From NCBI GenBank assembly GCA_029168955.1, contig JAPDOI010000038.1, positions 2,569,001-2,633,000 on the forward strand: 64,000 bases of DNA, written 5' to 3'. The notes beneath the pieces were generated by a model. The model saw nothing but the letters and a program-made list of their open reading frames with translations. It was not told where the DNA came from and did not search any database. Below, one piece after another: positions 23,701 to 34,035 of this stretch (positions are counted from its first letter, which is position 1; each line of letters opens with the position of its first letter). The stretch comes from Aplectana chamaeleonis. Lineage: Eukaryota; Nematoda; Chromadorea; Rhabditida; Cosmocercidae. The translations under genes were made by a program, and so were the position numbers.

Positions 23701-26700
23701 GAAGGGTCGGCTTCGCCGACCCCCTTCCATCATAAGCAGTATTCGTTTGGCTTCGCCAAACAAAGAAAACCAAACGAATACTGCTCATGATGGAAGGGGG
23801 TAGGCGAAGCTGGCCCTGCGTTTGGCGAAGCCAAACGAACACTGCTCATGATGGAGGGGGGTCAGCGAAGCCAACCCTTCGTTTCTGCCCTTGATGGAAG
23901 GGGGTCGGCGAAACTGGCGCTTCGTTTGGCGAAGCCAAACGAACACTGCACATGATGGAAGGGGGTCAGCGAAGCTGGCCCTGCGTTTGGCGAAGCCAAA
24001 CGAACACTGCTCATGATGGAGGGGGGTCGGCGAAGCCAACCCTTCGTTTCTGCCCATGATGAAAGGGGGTCAGCGAAACTGGCCCTTCGTTTGGCGAATC
24101 CAAACGAACACTGCTCATGATGGAAGGGGGTAGGCGAAGTTATTCTGCGTTTGGCGAAGCCAAACGAATACTGCTCATAATGGAAGGGGTCGGCGAAGTC
24201 GGCCCTTCGTCTGGCGAGGCCATGAGCTTTGGGGTAAACCACCAAACCTGCCAAACAAGACAGGATCCTTGAGCCATCGTAATTATAAAACTTCGGACCA
24301 AATTGTGTTATTCGAAAATTATGCTAATGATTTTTCGAATTTCGAATCATTCAAAATTCGAAAATTTTGGTTCTAGAATAACATTCGAAACTTTAAATTT
24401 GAAAAAAGATTTTTGAATGTATTCGAAAATTGGAAATTCGAAAAATTTCATCGGTTTGCCCAAGTATGGTAATTATTGATCTTTAGCGGATTTCATGATT
24501 TTGCGAATTCAGTCTTTTCTTGCAGAAAAAAATTACTGTGGTTTCGCTACACTACAAAAAGTTGACTAAAGAATTCAAATTATTAATTGAACAAATATTT
24601 CCGCATTCTCGAGTTATATTTTTTCAATCCCGTAGTCAACTTTTTTTCACACTGAAAATATTGATTTTACTATTATCACAATCATAGGATTTTCAAATTT
24701 TTTAGAAGATGAAATTAGCTTTCGCTAACTGTTTAATTAAGTTTTTTTTCCATTTGATGAAAAAAAACAAGAGTTGAGACAATTAAAAAATTTTTAAACA
24801 GTTAACAAAATCTAATTTCGCCTATGAAAAAAAAAATGAAAACCTTATACTCATCGCCAAATCAATAATTTTCAGTTTAAAAATAGTTTACTGTCGGCAT
24901 AAAATTCTAAACATACGAATACGGAAATAGTTGCTAAATCACTAATTTCTTGGAGCAGTAATGGAGTCAAAACCTTTTTTCCGTCAGCAGAACTGCGAAA
25001 CTATTACTAATACAAACACTAATGCAAAACCGAAGTCGAAAACCACAGGCAACAACATAAAACAAAAAAAAAGACAGAAGAGCGAAGAAAATCAAAAAAA
25101 AAATCCCAGCGATCAGCTGAGATGATGACTGTGCGGAACAGCGCCGCACAGTCCAGGAGCCACAGGCTGAGCATTTACGCATGCTCTCGCCATCTGCGCC
25201 CTCTTCCCTCACCCCACTCACTCCTAATTACCCTCCGTCTGCCGTGCCCCTCCGCACACTTTTGATAACTACGTATTTTTGAAGCGTGTTTCTTTCCATT
25301 CTTTATTATTATGATTTATTACATAGGCAAGCCTATGTAGTCTAAAACAATGTTCAAAATGACCGCGAAATACGAATGAACCATAGGAAGTTTAAAGCAT
25401 GGAAACTAGAAAAAAAAACAACATAGCGGAACAGCAGAGAAAAGCGCATTGCTGTAATAATTATCACATAAAAAAAAAACTGGTGCATCCATTCTGCACA
25501 AACGTAAGAACGTTGTGTCAAGTTACGGACGACAAACGCTAGTTGTAATTGCGAATTTTTTAAAATGATTTTTCAAAAGAAAATGCTTCCAGATTCTTGC
25601 GTGATGAAGTCGACCGTGATTAACACGTCCAAGGAAATGACCGCGTACTCGGACTTCCCCCCAGACGACAGTATGGCCAACTTCATGCACAACACTGAGA
25701 TGTATCGGTGGGATCTATAATCTATTACCTCCAGAAGGAGGACGTAACACATCGTATTCTCTTCAGATACCTCATGTCGTACGCGGATCATTATGACCTA
25801 AAGAAGTACATCAAGTTTAACCACAAGGTGCTCAACATTGAACGGGCCAGCAACTATAAGAAGTCGGGGCAGTGGACTGTAACGTATGAAGACGAGTGAG
25901 TTGAGTAAATAGGTTTAGTAGGCCACGAGCGTGGTAACAACTTGCCAGTTTCCAGGTCCGGAGCCAGAAAGGCAGACGTATTCGACGGAGTTCTGCTGTG
26001 TTGTGGACATCACGCCTTGCCACGAATGCCATCACCATGGCCCGGCCAGGAAACCTTCAAAGGCAGGATACTCCATTCGCATAGTTATAGAAGTGACAAA
26101 GGTTGGTAATATGAGTTACTGATTTCAAATCCGGTCAACATAGATTATCTGTCGTATAGTGCATCCGCAGCTTATAAAACTTGGAGCATTAATCCACTAT
26201 CTGAATATATCTTTGCTTGAACATAGGGTACGAAGACAAGACTGTAGTGGTTGTTGGTGTCGGCAACTCAGGTGGCGATCTAGCTGTCGAACTCAGCAGG
26301 ACTGCTAAGCAGGTAACGAATCGGATGAACCTTTAGTTATACACCGTCGAAGAGCTGTGCGGGCACATTCAATGTTTTGAGGCATTCCAAAAGGAACCGG
26401 CTGTACGGGGAATATGCGGAGGGAAGCCGCAACAAGCCCATATGCACGTCGCCGCATCTCGCGGGACCTACCCTATCGGAAATTTTCTAACTTTCACGGG
26501 CTGATAAGTTGCTGGGTTAAGATTTCTTATACACCATAACATTAGCTTAGGCATTGAGTAACAATGAGAAATGTACTAGAATAAGAGAGGTTTTCTGCAA
26601 CAATTCAATGATGGAGGAAGACAAGATCAATAGAATCACACTAGCGAGACCTAGCAAAGTTTTCGCTCAAGAAAAATTCCACGTGCGCTAGCTTCCTGAG

Positions 26701-29700
26701 GCAGATTATTCTGACAAAACGGTTCTCTGGTTCTCTGGATATGGCGTGTACGCCAGATCGCACAATCCACACGGCAAACTGCGTCGGTATCATCGAAAGA
26801 TGTAGTCATTCTGCCGGTGTTGAACTAGAGCCTGGATCATGTGAGGCAGTACTTATCGTCAATCACTGGATAGGGGGAAGCCGCGACGCTGCTTGTCGGG
26901 GAAACGTGCGCGCGGTCAAACGAAGAGAGGATGGCTATTGATCTAATGATTTTGCGCTTGATTTTTGGGGACGGCTGCCTTCTTGATAGACACTGACGAT
27001 ACAATGCTACAACCTTGTGATTTCTATTGGCTATTTCTGCTTCAAAAGACCGTGAACTTTTAGACATACCTAGTTACTCGACGCGGTACATGGGTTTGCA
27101 ATAGAATCTTCGACTACGGCGAACCATTCGACATGGCACTTAATAGGTTAGTCCTTTAGTCTAGAAAAAAAGTTTGAACACTTGATTCCACCATAGATAT
27201 GAGTATCTAATACAGTAATTCGCAATAATTCGTTCACCTAACCTGTTCAAGCCGCTAATACTCGGGCCGCTGCATGATTTCATGCTTCTCGTCCCCGATC
27301 AATAGTTGCGCTATCGGATTTCCGTCAAACGGGCCAGAGTCAGACAACGAAGTATGGTACTGTGGCGACACGTCTCCACCGCCCCTGTAATGTGTGCTGG
27401 CCCGTGCAAAAACAGCAAACTTGCTGATGGATGATTAGGCCGGTATGGGTTTGTTTTAATTGAGTGTTTGGAACGATCAGTACCCGCGGATCTGCTGGGA
27501 CTTCCATAGCTAATGCTTTGAAATAAAAAAAGGAGACTGATTTATAACAATTCATGACTAACGAAGAATAAAGAGTATGACAACGCCTCGCATAATCTGT
27601 TGCGAGTGAACGAAATGCGCCCTAACGGGTATTAGTTGCTTAGTAGTTTGGGGACGAGGTGTCCAGACACCATCAGTCAAGAGCTTTTTCATAGCGGTTA
27701 CTAACAGCAGACTTTTCCACTTCATAATGATCAGTTTGAAGGAAATACCTGGAAGACATGCGTAGTGTCACACCCGACTGGATTGTTAACACCCTTGTGG
27801 AGAGCAAGCTCAACAAACGGTTCGACCATGAACGATACGGTTTGAAGCCGAAGCACAGAATTTTCGGGTGAGTGCTGTCGAGAGATGAATAATCCACAAT
27901 CGAAATCGTTGTTCGTTTTCAGTGCGCATCCAACAGTGAACGACGAGTTGCCTAATCGAATTGCATGTGGCACAGTTCGTGTGAAGCCGAACATTCGCGA
28001 ATTCACGGCACACGATGTCATTTTTGAGGACGGCTCTCGGGTGGAAAATGTTGACGAGGTGGGTATGCTTTCCGTTTTCGATTTAGTCTAGGGCATGGAC
28101 CAGGCAGCTCGCCGTGCGGGGTTGGCGGCCTCACTGGAGAATGGGGTTTCGATTCTACCATCGCAGTCCCGTCCATTCATCAGACTATAATTATTACGCG
28201 AACTCTACATAGCGGTGAGAACTTCAAGCAGAAGTGACGGAAAATCTTGCGTTTTGATTCAGGTAGTTCTGGCCACTGGCTTTGAATTCCATTTTCCAAT
28301 GGTGGAAGGAGGAAAACTGATTCCTGTACATGAGAACTGTGTTGAACTTTACGAATACGTGTTTCCAGTGGAGACAGCCGATCACAACTCTCTCGCAATC
28401 ATTGGACTTATTCAGGTCGAGTTTTGGCAGACCGAAACCCCACCTTAGCCAAAGATTGCAATTCACTAATTTCAGCCAGTCGGATCAATTATGCCAATTG
28501 CGGAGATGCAGGCCAGACTATTCTATGAAAACCTCTTGGGAACGCACAGGATCCCTTCCACAGAGGAGGTTGTAGTCTCAAGAATATGACGGGACAACCT
28601 CGAAATAATGTTGAGTAGTTCAGATGAAGAAGTCGATCCAGGAGAAGAGGGAGGCAATGGCGGCTCGATATGTGAAGAGCCCTAGACATACCATTCAGGT
28701 GGAGATCGCTTCTAGCATCTGTTTTCAGATGGATTCCATTGACCCAGATTTTTAGGTCGACTACATATCGTACATGGAAGAGTTGGCTAATTTGGTTGGT
28801 TGTAAACCAAACATCGTTCAACTTTTGAAGGAGGATCCAAAATTAGCCATACAGGTTTGCCTTATGGGCCGAGGGCCTGCACGATTGGGTTTGATGATGA
28901 GCCACCGTTCACCTTAGTTCTGGCAATCGGATTTTAAACCTGTTCTCTGAGAGAAATTGCCGCTGTGGCTCCGCGACAGTGCCGCTCCGGTGCCTAAAGG
29001 CGCCGAAGCGACACTATCGCGCTAGCCGTGCCGGCACTACCGCGCAGCCGCAGCGGAACTACCGCGGAGCCGTAGCGGCAATGCGGTGGAGCCGCTTCGG
29101 CTCCACGATAGTGTCGCAGCGAAGAATGATATTACAACTAAAGGGGCCTAAAAACAAAAACACGCGCCTGCGGTTGCTACGTCCTCTGTCGAATAGGGAC
29201 AGAGGCTACCGCCGCTTTTGCACCCATGGAAATACGGAATGTACCTCAAACTTGGGTAATTGAACCGGAGACAATTTCGTTTTACCACACAGGATAATAC
29301 ATCGTACTCCACGCGGGTTCACTGCTGCATTCTCGCGGAGACGGCGCAGTTCTAACGCAGAGCCGCTGCGGTACTATCGCTGCACAGTCGAGGGTCGCGG
29401 TACTTTCCCGGCACTGACGCGACAAATTTTCTCAGTTTTAGTCCATTCGAACTGATAACTTGAAGAGTGGTACATCTAGGCAAGTGAACTTCACCGACGA
29501 AACGACATGCACACGGGAAGTGATTAAAGTGGTTAATTTTCTATTCCTACTGAGCAAAAAGTTAAAGACAAATTTAATCGTTACCAACACATGAAAGTTA
29601 CCAAAGAAAATAGGATAACAGCAACAAGATTTGTCTGGAGTTAACTATTGGATAACAATCCATTCGTTATTATTATCAAACTCTCCAAAGTCTGTACATA

Positions 29701-30978
29701 TTTAGAAAGTATGTTTTCGTTCTAACAAATCTACACACATTCATTCCTTTGAAGGCTCTGTTTAAGATAAATATTTTGCTGGAATTTTCTTCGAGAAACA
29801 ATGGTGGTGGCCCACAGAAGCAGAACAGTGTTGAAAAAACGGATTTCAAGCTTTACTAGAGGCAAAAAATGGTTTTGAAAATTATACAAGTGGGCAAGGC
29901 CGGCCTCCGTGGGCTTAGTTGTTGTCGTTAACACTTGCACGTCTCTATCACTGCCAATTCACTGCCTTGTTAAATAAGAGCCTATGCGGATGATCGCAGG
30001 TCAAAGCGTGGCAGTGATAGAGCCGTGTTGGTGTTGATGACAACAACTGAGGCCGAGGAGGGCGAACCTGCCCACTAGGATATTTTTGGAAGCCGTTTTT
30101 TTGTCTATGAAAATGCGTTCAAATCCGTTTTTTCAACACTGTTCTGCTTCTTAGGGGTGACCACATTTGTTTTTTCTATTGAAAACACAAGATCGAACTT
30201 TATCATGAACAGTGCCTTGATTAGCACTGGCCTAGAAGCTTTTAGCTGTATGTGCGAAGAGTTCAGCGGTCCTGGATGCACTTTGCTGAGCCAAATCGCC
30301 TCATACGACATGTGGTTGTTGACGCAGTTGTTCGGTCTGTAGATTTCAAGTTTGCTTTGGTTCTGGCTTACTGCCCGCCCCAGCCGAAGGCGCATTGGGT
30401 TGGAGTTTTGACCTCTCTAAGGTCTCGCTCCCAACACTCGTGCGTCTAGTGTGTTATGAAGTTACGCTTTTATTGTGGACCACAGAAAGACGTGCCGAAA
30501 ACTGAACTTCTCATTGGCTACACAATAAGCCAGGCACAAGCTGTGCTATGCGTCTATGCATCTTAACGCTAAATGAGCTAATTTCATAAGACTCTATGTC
30601 ACTATAGTTTCGGTGTAAGCGATAAAGGGCTCTTTGGTGAATTAAAACACCAGTGTTAGCAATGAATTATGAGACAACCCGATACTGTTGTTGCCAGTTA
30701 GAAAATTCACGTTTAAGGTGTATTTCGGCCCATATGTTCCGTACGTGTACCGACTCCATGGACCACATGCATGGCCTGGAGCACGTGAAGCAATAATGAG
30801 AGTCGACGAAAGAGTTTTCAAAGTACGTGGGTGTACAGGTTGGAAAGCGATGTTAAGAGCTCACAAATACAAATATTTTTAGGCAACCAATTCGAGCCCA
30901 TATAGGACATCCAATGGCTTATACGGATACTTATTTGTTTCAGTAATTGTTGTCATTCTGCTACTTTTGATTTTCTGA
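11739..30978 (+). CDS. fmo: Flavin-containing monooxygenase (FMO), complete 15-exon gene
   Basis: FMOs use FAD, NADPH and O2 to oxygenate nucleophilic N and S atoms at the ER membrane. I joined 15 exons: 11739-11800, 13436-13527, 25593-25707, 25767-25895, 25956-26101, 26227-26312, 27064-27146, 27742-27867, 27923-28058, 28263-28415, 28476-28568, 28624-28698, 28756-28854, 30718-30822, 30883-30978. All introns are GT-AG, all phases agree, and the total is 1596 nt (531 aa), the usual family length. Seen motifs: FAD-binding GAGASG at residues 11-16; GGLWRY in exon 2; the FMO signature [11 protein letters not shown] near 171-181; NADPH-binding GVGNSG at 192-197; LATGF at 328-332; and a C-terminal hydrophobic anchor ([14 protein letters not shown]) before TGA. 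Intron 2 is 12.07 kb and hosts an antisense gene and a satellite; intron 13 is 1.86 kb and repeat-filled; several others are about 55-60 bp. Family assignment is firm; which nematode fmo paralogue it matches is not resolvable here. Confidence 0.95.
11899..12825. mobile_element. Element of the TCTCGATAAAATCG family, copy 3, split by insertions, in FMO intron 1
   Basis: Left part 11899-12223 and right part about 12695-12825 are collinear with 4527-4955. Between them lie a fragment with CACACACCGTC (also near 15090 and 15410) and CTGTGCTT MITE copy 2. Confidence 0.6.
12446..12690. mobile_element. CTGTGCTT foldback MITE, copy 2, left end truncated
   Basis: Starts inside the arm at GAACTGCGTCTCGACACG and ends AGAAGCACAG followed by TA. 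Confidence 0.7.
13008..13187. repeat. 180 bp inverted repeat in FMO intron 1
   Basis: Arms ATGGTTAGGTCCGTGGCTTG and its inverse. A second, looser inverted repeat with CGAAGCAGAAGCGG occupies 12855-13005. Confidence 0.65.
13229..13365. mobile_element. Short element with ATAAAACG(G/T)CG ends, empty site, in FMO intron 1
   Basis: Left CAGGCCATAAAACGGCGAAA, right CGACGTTTTATAGAGGG. Interior has GGTTAGAGACAG and GCGCGCGCCGCTCGCGCC. Relatives at 42225-42355 (partial), 42394-42549, 62613-63460 (interrupted) and 63448-63582. Confidence 0.65.
13872..13877 (-). terminator. Candidate poly(A) signal of the nested gene
   Basis: AATAAA on the minus strand about 80 nt after the TAG stop. It lies about 340 bp inside FMO intron 2, so the nested transcript would end before reaching FMO exon 2. 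Confidence 0.5.
13958..17465 (-). CDS. Two-repeat DM9-like protein, 7-exon gene nested antisense in FMO intron 2
   Basis: Exons on the minus strand: 17465-17433, 17385-17144, 17090-16781, 14586-14473, 14415-14326, 14262-14086, 14017-13958 (stop TAG). All junctions are GT-AG with consistent phase; total 1026 nt, 341 aa. The protein has two internal repeats: [17 protein letters not shown] in the first half and [17 protein letters not shown] in the second, each followed by a QIQILTYKG / SMQMLTVPD block, a Y(E/Q)W block and a PILMPCKDG / PIIIVDEKG block. The end, FGFGGKEK then FKIL, recalls DM9 (DUF3421) repeats; that link is an impression, not a search result. No signal peptide or membrane segment is visible from the chosen ATG, which follows a possible acceptor CTCCTCAG; an upstream first exon cannot be excluded. 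The 2.2 kb intron 3 holds palindromic repeats. Function is unknown. Confidence 0.85.
14660..16780. repeat. Cluster of palindromic repeats in intron 3 of the nested gene
   Basis: Segments reappear inverted: GCACGCCCACGCCGATCA (14966) against TGATCGGCATGAGCGTGC (15243), and GCGACAGCGACCGCC (14865) against blocks at 15530 and 15830. ORFs here (up to 145 codons) follow the palindromes and are not supported as genes. Confidence 0.55.
17516..19157. other. FMO intron 2, unassigned stretch upstream of the nested gene
   Basis: Should contain the nested gene's promoter near 17470-17600. I see no recognisable exon, RNA gene or repeat family; the 123-codon ORF at 17560 has no known motif. Confidence 0.35.
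19158..19631. mobile_element. About 470 bp foldback with CATACACGCTCG ends, copy 1
   Basis: Arms share CACAACGCCTAC, TGGCTCAGAACACAACGCC and CACGAGTAAGAAGTTGACCC. Other members: 37170-37645, 37655-38296, 49862-50325 and 58183-58637. Apparent ORFs on both strands mirror each other. Confidence 0.7.
19890..20168. mobile_element. CTGTGCTT foldback MITE, copy 3, in FMO intron 2
   Basis: Full length, TA-flanked, ending about 120 bp before the satellite array. Confidence 0.8.
20288..22095. repeat. 61 bp hairpin satellite, array 1 (about 30 units)
   Basis: Unit core: TTCGTTTGGCTTCGCCAAAC, then a GGGCCGGCTTCGCCGACC block, then CCCTTCCATCATGTGCAGTG. Period 61 bp (starts near 20402, 20463 and so on). 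CGTTTGGC-TTC-GCCAAACG is a perfect 8 bp stem with a 3 nt loop; a second weaker stem follows in the same unit. Units differ mainly in GGCCGGC versus GGCCAGT and in the GTG/GGG linker. It has no stops in three frames, giving false ORFs of up to 342 codons. Confidence 0.95.
22096..22927. other. 832 bp unrelated island splitting the satellite
   Basis: The left third (22096-22410) is very GC-rich, the rest is AT-rich with a TATATATA stretch at 22725. Satellite units (CCCCTCCATC) abut both sides. It could be a solo LTR or another insertion, but I cannot see convincing ends or a duplication beyond the satellite itself. Confidence 0.5.
22928..23768 (+). repeat. 61 bp satellite, array 2, forward units
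   Basis: About 14 units in the same orientation as array 1, with more CGCAGGGCC / GTTCATTTGG variants. Confidence 0.93.
23769..24222 (-). repeat. 61 bp satellite, array 2, inverted units
   Basis: Orientation flips at 23760-23775 (CCAAACAAAGA then AAACCAAACGAATACTG). About 7 units follow in reverse; some have a shortened form with CCCTTCGTTTCTGCCC. Confidence 0.93.
24223..25592. other. AT-rich end of FMO intron 2
   Basis: 24300-24450 is dominated by ATTCGAAA-type motifs; 24550-24900 has imperfect A/T-rich inverted repeats. No exon or RNA gene seen before the acceptor at 25591-25592. Confidence 0.5.
26313..27741. other. FMO introns 6 and 7
   Basis: 751 and 595 bp introns around the 83 bp exon 7. 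No conserved element recognised. The exon 8 acceptor (TTTGAAG, 27735-27741) is weak but is the only one that keeps phase. Confidence 0.55.
28945..29434. mobile_element. GC-rich element carrying an SL1-like sequence, in FMO intron 13, copy 1
   Basis: Ends CTCTGAGAGAAATTGCCGC and ACAAATTTTCTCAG; arms are runs of GCGGCACTACCGC-type motifs. The central non-palindromic part includes ACGTCCTCTGTCG and the SL1-like string. Second copy: 59707-60279. Confidence 0.65.
29242..29266 (-). ncRNA. SL1-like spliced-leader sequence plus GTA
   Basis: Minus strand: GGTTCAATTACCCAAG followed by TTTGAG and GTA. It differs from nematode SL1 only at position 4. The downstream GTACATTCCGTATTTCC is shared with the 60004 copy; no clear Sm site follows. 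Probably SL RNA-derived, not shown to be expressed. Confidence 0.5.
29785..30195. mobile_element. Foldback element in FMO intron 13
   Basis: Arms GAAGCAGAACAGTGTTGAAA and its inverse (TTTCAACACTGTTCTGCTTC), with a GGGCAAGGCCGGCC / GGCCGAGGAGGGCG inner region. The CGTTTTTTCAACACTGTTCTG string recurs near 52927. Confidence 0.55.
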
Positions 30979-31666
30979 ATTAGGAGCCCCTATTCAACTT
31001 ATAGAGTGGTTCAACAAAACCTATGTATGAGTTAGTAAGTGAATATGTATGTATTATATCAGGACAACAGCTTCTGCTCACATTCCATTTTGGCTTTAGA
31101 GGAATTTATTCTTTCTCCTATTCTTAGTTTCTACTGCCTATCAGTGAGTGAGCATCACTGCAAGCTTAAACTGCGGAATTTTTAGGCCGAAATGTTATTA
31201 GCGTAGTTCTAGGTCATTATCAGGTCACTTTTAAATAGCACATAAAAATTTAATGCTTTATAACGGCTCCGATTCATATGTTGCCAGATTGTTTTAATTT
31301 GAAGAAGTCAAAAAAGCACCTTCTTTTCCCTGCGGAGATTTGTGTGTTTGACGATTAATAAAGCCTAATTTGAAGTGCTCCAACAGTGAAGGAAGGACAA
31401 ACGTCTAGAAATTTTACAGAGGAAAAAAACGTACCCTATACGCCTCTCATTAGGGAGGTTTTCAATGGATTGGGGACGTTAAGACAAACTGAGCATAGAA
31501 TTTCGTGAGGAAGGGGAGAGGGTAAAATGCAGTTCACCGAATTAGAGCGAATTGCATTCGAGTAGATCAAAAAATTCAGGCAAGGAGTCTCAGTGAAGGG
31601 AAAATACGCCATTTAGCCCTCGGAACCTACCGTGATCCTCCGGGAAACTGATAACGAATCTCATAT
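30979..31666. other. FMO 3' flank
   Basis: 3' UTR and intergenic sequence. Apart from the AATAAA at 31357 nothing is recognised. Confidence 0.4.
31357..31362 (+). terminator. Candidate poly(A) signal of the FMO gene
   Basis: AATAAA lies about 380 nt after the FMO stop codon at 30976-30978. It is the clearest hexamer I saw downstream; the real 3' end is unverified. Confidence 0.35.
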
Positions 31667-31813
31667 AACATCGGCATGGATCCTGAAGAGACTTTGCGTT
31701 CCCCTATGGAGGTTGGATTAAACTCGGTGCACCTATGTTATAGCATATGGCACCGAGTCTGCGCCAACCTTCGACAGTGAACGGAAGTCTCTTCAAGATC
31801 CATGCCGACGTTA
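31667..31813. mobile_element. About 147 bp foldback with CGGCATGGATCC ends, copy 1
   Basis: Arms TCGGCATGGATCCTGAAGAG and inverse; loop around TGTTATAGCATATGGCACC. Other copies: 53688-53836 (followed by a half copy to 53903), 55311-55383 (half) and 61407-61551. Confidence 0.7.
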
Positions 31814-31854
31814 CGTGCTCAGCACCTTGAACAATCACCCTGAATCCACTGTTA

Positions 31855-32428
31855 AAGGCAGTGATCACGATGAAAAACGTTATTTAAAAAACATCAAAAA
31901 ATCAGCTCAGATCGAAAACAGTTGAAAAACTATGAAGGTAGCGCGATGAAAAACGGACTAGAATTGGAGTTTCTAGGGCCCAAAGATACCAGTTCGTGCA
32001 CACGTGCACAGAGCAGCCCAAAAAGATTGCAGGCTCATGCCGCGCAGTCAAAAATTATCGACATTCAGAGGAAGAAATAAATGCCATTCTACCTGAGAAA
32101 CAGTTGAACAATGAAAGCAAGCACTTCAGTCAATGTTTTTGACTAAATGAGTATATAAATATTGGAGCAGGTCAGTCCGAAGGTTAGTGTTCATTGATTG
32201 AAATCCAAGTTCAAGCCAGCTGATGTTCTCGATATTAGAGATCATCGATGGCGATGATGTGGATTGGGCTAGTTCACCATCAAAAGACAAGAAAGTTCTA
32301 GCTTCAAATTTGTCCCAAAATAGCATTTTTTCGCGATTCTTTCCAATAGGTCCCACTACTCTAAACCCAGAAAAGGGTTTACAGAGGGGAAAAAGACAAG
32401 CATATTTCGACGCGACCACTGCCTTTAA
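31855..32428. mobile_element. Foldback-end element, copy 2
   Basis: Homologous along its length to 9270-9812, with ends GGCAGTGATCACGATG and CGCGACCACTGCCTTTAAA. Confidence 0.65.
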
Positions 32429-32635
32429 ACCATCTGACGTTAAAAGCAAATTACGCTCAAATATCATCCAGGGGGTACCTCCAAATAACCGCTCAAGCGG
32501 AGTCTAAACGAAACCTTCCCCTTAATATTGATGTCCTAGAAAGTGGGATATACACTTATGCACGAAACTGTACAGTTGGTTGTATGCCTCGATCACATTT
32601 CGGACAGCTAACGACAATGTGAGAACTACAATATA

Positions 32636-33165
32636 TTGGGTTGGCAACAAAGTGCGGTTTTTTTAGAAAATAAAAGACAATTTTTCCATGGAACGAAATA
32701 ACTTTATTCTGTGATGTAGTGCCCATTTTGAGCAATAACCTTTTGCCATCTTTCAGGCAGCATCATAATTCCACGTTCGTATAACTTTGGTTTTTATCAC
32801 GGAAAAACTGAACCAGGTACGATTTGACATCGTTATAATCATTGAAATGTTTACCATTCAAGTGGATGTGGCAGAACATCGCAACCAAAAACATCTTTTC
32901 GCAGAAAGACTAAAGGTGTGTGGCCTTGCAATGTCATGATAGAATACACCACCTTTTCGATTTGTCAATTCTTCGCTTGGTTGGGATGTTTTGCCACATC
33001 CACCTTATAGTCCTGATCTTGCCCCATCTGATTACTTTTTATTTCGATCTTTTCAAAACTCTGAAAGGTAAAAATTCCAATAATGATAGTGATGTCAAAT
33101 CGTACCTTAATCAGTTTTTTGCTGATAAATACCAGAGGTAATAAATTACTTAGTTGCCACCCCAA
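32636..33165. mobile_element. Mariner remnant arranged as a foldback of two 3' ends
   Basis: The ends TTGGGTTGGCAACAAAG (left) and the inverse of TTGGGGTGGCAACTAAG (right) are mariner-like terminal repeats, each flanked by TA. The left arm read on the minus strand encodes the transposase C-terminus LPERWQKVIAQNGHYITE. The right arm read on the plus strand encodes the third catalytic-Asp region, WDVLPHPPYSPDLAP and SDYFLF. Both arms also carry a DVKSYL.QFF block, in opposite directions, so two copies of the transposase 3' half face each other around about 32900, each with a different deletion. No functional transposase remains. Confidence 0.8.
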
Positions 33166-33169
33166 TACC

Positions 33170-33784
33170 TATGTTTTCCTTATCAGATTTCGTCTAAGGA
33201 TCGGAACAGGCACGATCACTGAGACTGTCCGGGCGGCGTTGCCAGCATCATCGGTCGACGACCCACCGTGGCACTAGACTATTGAACACAGGGACTCTGC
33301 ATATGTATTTGATCGATAAAAACGCTAACTGAAAGTAACAACCGGATGCGCAATAGATTTTAAGGCAATCCATACACAACCTATACACAAATATTTCTAG
33401 TACTAAGAGACGGTCACCTCTTTCTGGACACTCGGCCGCTAGAGTGTCCGTTGTTACGACGCCCTCACACGTACAGGTGATTCATGCCATTCACCTCCGC
33501 ACAAACCCGCAAAGACATTGTTTTCAGATTTCCAAACGCGAAACCTATTATCAAAGGATTAGGAACATGTCACATCAATTAATTGAGCGCAAAAAGAGTG
33601 CATAACATATCTCGTTCAAGATCAGCCGACGGGAACAGAACCTCTGAGGTTCTGCGCAATAAAAAGCGAAGCCATCCACTTGGCCGCTTGCTATGGAGAG
33701 TTCACCAAAAAGACTGTGAACTTACCAGTATAACTTGATGCATCGCAGTACCGCATTCACATGCAATTCATCTACGCAATGGCG
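33170..33784. other. Unassigned intergenic sequence
   Basis: No coding, RNA or repeat signal I can support. Confidence 0.35.
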
Positions 33785-34030
33785 TTCAGTCCGCAAAGTG
33801 CACGCTGATTTTGCAAGCGTTTCGCGGTGCGGTTTCGAGGATCCTCATACAAGGATATCGGATCACCTGGCGGTTCTCTCCTATTTTCGCCGCGGCGACC
33901 TTTGTCTGGGGATCATCTAAACCGTGCCGCAAAGACAAAACCCGCCCGGGTGATCCGACATTCCTGTCCAAGCATCCTTGAAACCGCGCCGCAACAGGCT
34001 TTCGCAAACAACATGCCTTTGCAGACTGAA
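33785..34030. repeat. About 245 bp foldback with GTTCAGTCCGCAAAG ends
   Basis: Left GTTCAGTCCGCAAAGTGCA, right CTTTGCAGACTGAAC. Inner arms pair GGATATCGGATCACC with GGTGATCCGACATTCC. Confidence 0.6.
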
Positions 34031-34035
34031 CACGA

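Noticed and set aside
20288..24222. A CRISPR-like repeat-spacer array
   Set aside because: Units are contiguous and similar throughout with no unique spacers, and the context is a eukaryotic intron.
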